The notes below the pieces were generated by a model. That model saw only the letters and a list, made by a program, of their open reading frames with translations, was not told where the DNA came from and did not search any database. Shown piece by piece: positions 6,414 to 7,599 of a stretch of DNA of 7,599 nucleotides. The stretch is from Minisyncoccota bacterium (lineage in GTDB: Bacteria > Verrucomicrobiota > Lentisphaeria > Oligosphaerales > MVZH01). The DNA lies in NCBI GenBank assembly GCA_021734725.1, contig JAIPIM010000196.1, positions 1 through 7,599 on the forward strand, written 5' to 3'. Made by a program: the position numbers and the translations under genes. Position 1 is the first letter of the stretch. Every line of letters starts with the position of its first letter.

Positions 6414-6442
6414 ATATTAGGATCATCGGTCCCCTATGTCTA
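6414..6442 (-). promoter_or_regulatory. Sigma-70-like promoter candidate for the PHP hydrolase
   Basis: Read on the minus strand, TAGACA (6442-6437, 5 of 6 to TTGACA) is followed after exactly 17 bp by TAATAT (6419-6414, 4 of 6 to TATAAT). This would give a leader of about 60 nt before ATG 6343. It is the best promoter match in the window. Confidence 0.5.
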
Positions 6443-6445
6443 TTG

Positions 6446-6474
6446 TTGCATCTTACGATATCATGCACTATTTT
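6446..6474 (+). promoter_or_regulatory. Weak forward promoter candidate for the AraC gene
   Basis: TTGCAT (6446-6451) and TATTTT (6469-6474) are 17 bp apart. The -35 match is poor and the leader to ATG 6578 would be about 100 nt. The inverted pair TGCAT/ATGCA overlaps it, which would allow autoregulation. Confidence 0.25.
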
Positions 6475-6577
6475 CTGATTCTTTTCGATGTAGAAAGCTA
6501 CTTGTGGTTGTCGCTTGCGCGTATCTCGCCGACGTTTTTCGTGCAGCGTCTACCGCGTCGTCGCTGGGAGGCTTGTA

Positions 6578-7426
6578 ATGCGTACCACGTCGGTTGGCTT
6601 GGGAAGCGAGACTTTGTGGAAGTCCGTCAATCCGGACGTGTTGTCCGTCGGCTTTCATCCCGCGGCGCCTGATTGGCTCAGCCCACCCAAAAATCAAGTC
6701 CAGACCGATTTCGATATTTGGTATGTCGATACAGGCTGTGGCAGCGTGATGATTGACGATGCCTGGCATGCATTCGAGACAGGCGATCTCGTCGCTGTAA
6801 AACCGGGGCACACGTATCGGCGTGAGCGGGCGGACGCACAAACTCCGTTTCGCGTCTATTTCATGCACGTTCTTCCATTCGGACGCGATGCCGACAACTT
6901 GAATGCAACGCTGTCAGCCGCCTTGCCGACACGAATGAACATGCTCCATCGTCCTGCATGCGGAACACTTTTTGCCGCTCTCTTCGAGGCTTATACCACT
7001 CGGCCCGCACATTATTCCCTTGCCGTGAAAGGTCTTTCTCTGCAACTTCTCGAGCTGATTCTGGAAGAGACACAGCTGACGGATGCAGATGCTCGGGGTC
7101 GGCCTCACCCAGGTTTACTGCGGGCAAAAGCCTTCGCGGAATCCAATTATGCCGAGAATCTGACGCTGGCGGATATCGCGGCTGCCGCCAGTCTGAGTGC
7201 AAGCCATGTTTCGGCCCTGTTTGCGGATTGTTTTGGCGTTTCGCCGATCGAATACTTGCTGAGACTCCGGATACGTCAGGCAAAACTGCGGTTGGCACGC
7301 GGCATGCGAGTGAAAGAAACTGCACGGCAGGTCGGCTTTCAGTCGCAATCCTATTTCAGCCGCACGTTTCGGCGAAGGGTTGGCATATCCCCGCGGGCAT
7401 TCATGCTTCGACATGCACGACCATGA
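6578..7426 (+). CDS. AraC/XylS family transcriptional regulator with cupin-like sensor domain
   Basis: This 282-residue regulator starts at ATG 6578, chosen because GGGAGG (6566-6571) sits 6 nt before it. A longer frame from TTG 6515 would add 21 residues of basic, non-conserved sequence without a ribosome site. Residues about 45-105 resemble the AraC effector-binding cupin, with DIWYVDTGCGSV, then FETGDLVAVKPGHTY. Residues about 185-282 are the double helix-turn-helix domain. The first HTH is in LTLADIAAAASLSASHVSALF and the second in VKETARQVGFQSQSYFSRTF, followed by the family's closing GISPRAF. It therefore binds DNA in the cytoplasm, probably in response to a small sugar-like ligand. It is divergent from the PHP hydrolase, the likely target. 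Whether it also controls the forward URO-D/oxidoreductase operon is not shown by the sequence. Confidence 0.93.
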   Translation: MRTTSVGLGSETLWKSVNPDVLSVGFHPAAPDWLSPPKNQVQTDFDIWYVDTGCGSVMIDDAWHAFETGDLVAVKPGHTYRRERADAQTPFRVYFMHVLPFGRDADNLNATLSAALPTRMNMLHRPACGTLFAALFEAYTTRPAHYSLAVKGLSLQLLELILEETQLTDADARGRPHPGLLRAKAFAESNYAENLTLADIAAAASLSASHVSALFADCFGVSPIEYLLRLRIRQAKLRLARGMRVKETARQVGFQSQSYFSRTFRRRVGISPRAFMLRHARP

Positions 7427-7599
7427 ACGAAAACGCAATATGCCGATGAACAGCATCGTGCGTAGAACAAATGCCGCTTGTAGCTTTTAGAGGCGCGAGC
7501 ACCCCGCGGAGGGATCACAACGTCACCAAAACCGCCGGAAACCGAGAATAACACAGCCCTGTCAACGGCAACGGCCGCCCCACTCCCTTCTCCCGTCAG

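Larger units (their letters stand above)
6344..6577. promoter_or_regulatory. Divergent control region between the PHP hydrolase and AraC genes
   Basis: This 234-bp region is A/T-richer than its flanks. It contains a minus-strand promoter candidate (6414-6442), a weak forward promoter candidate (6446-6474), the palindrome ATTCGAAT (6373-6380) in the hydrolase leader, a CTGTC/GACAG pair (6381-6396), and TGCAT (6447-6451) with ATGCA (6463-6467), an inverted pair 16 bp apart centre to centre. The last pair overlaps the forward promoter candidate and lies just upstream of the minus promoter, where an AraC activator would be expected to bind. Binding is inferred from position only. Confidence 0.5.

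Noticed and set aside
6515..6577. TTG start 21 codons upstream for the AraC protein
   Set aside because: No ribosome site precedes it and the added residues are unlike the family, whereas ATG 6578 has an ideal GGGAGG.
6958..7449. 163-codon forward open frame overlapping the AraC gene
   Set aside because: It is frame-shifted inside the AraC coding sequence, whose HTH motifs are unambiguous.
7444..7458. Small hairpin CGATG-AACAG-CATCG after the AraC gene as a terminator
   Set aside because: The stem is only 5 bp and no T-run follows, so it is likely chance.
7351..7554. 67-codon minus-strand open frame at the right edge
   Set aside because: It overlaps the end of the AraC gene on the opposite strand and has no convincing ribosome site or family resemblance. 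Positions 7427-7599 are left as non-coding with nothing identifiable.

Overview
The window looks like a bacterial chromosome segment of moderately high GC. Its genes have clear Shine-Dalgarno sites and ATG or GTG starts. No rRNA or other taxonomic marker is present. The gene mix is HemE-fold proteins that are not HemE, a Gfo/Idh/MocA oxidoreductase, a large CehA-like PHP metallohydrolase and an AraC regulator, with a decayed IS1182-type transposase and TTCTTGG-type heptamer intergenic repeats. By inference this resembles PVC-group or Hydrogenedentota-like carbohydrate-degrading lineages, but the taxonomy cannot be proved from this window.

Layout: positions 1-183 are upstream DNA with a promoter candidate and a spaced inverted repeat. 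Two forward genes follow, probably one operon: a uroporphyrinogen-decarboxylase-like protein (184-1353) and a Gfo/Idh/MocA oxidoreductase (1399-2439). The convergent junction 2440-2758 holds the remnant of an IS1182-type transposase (minus strand, about 2490-2708) and a perfect 19-bp inverted repeat (2691-2739). A second, divergent-sequence URO-D-like gene (3910-2759, GTG start) and a 754-residue PHP-domain metallohydrolase (6343-4079) lie on the minus strand. They are separated by 168 bp packed with three inverted repeats and a heptamer-repeat core. An AraC-family regulator (6578-7426) is divergent from the hydrolase across a 234-bp control region. Positions 7427-7599 contain no gene I can support.

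Working together (inference): the AraC protein, which has a cupin-like sensor domain, probably senses a small molecule and controls the adjacent hydrolase and perhaps the whole cluster. The hydrolase could cleave an ester, phosphoester or carbamate bond. The Gfo/Idh/MocA enzyme could oxidise a sugar or inositol-like product with NAD(P). The two URO-D-fold proteins lack the porphyrinogen-binding N-terminal signature of HemE. They are more likely relatives of the methylcobamide methyltransferases or an uncharacterised decarboxylase/lyase branch. No corrinoid protein, transporter or glycoside hydrolase is in the window, so substrate and pathway remain open.

The parts most worth a second look are the pairing of two unlike URO-D homologues around an oxidoreductase and a PHP hydrolase, and the two structured, repeat-laden intergenic regions.
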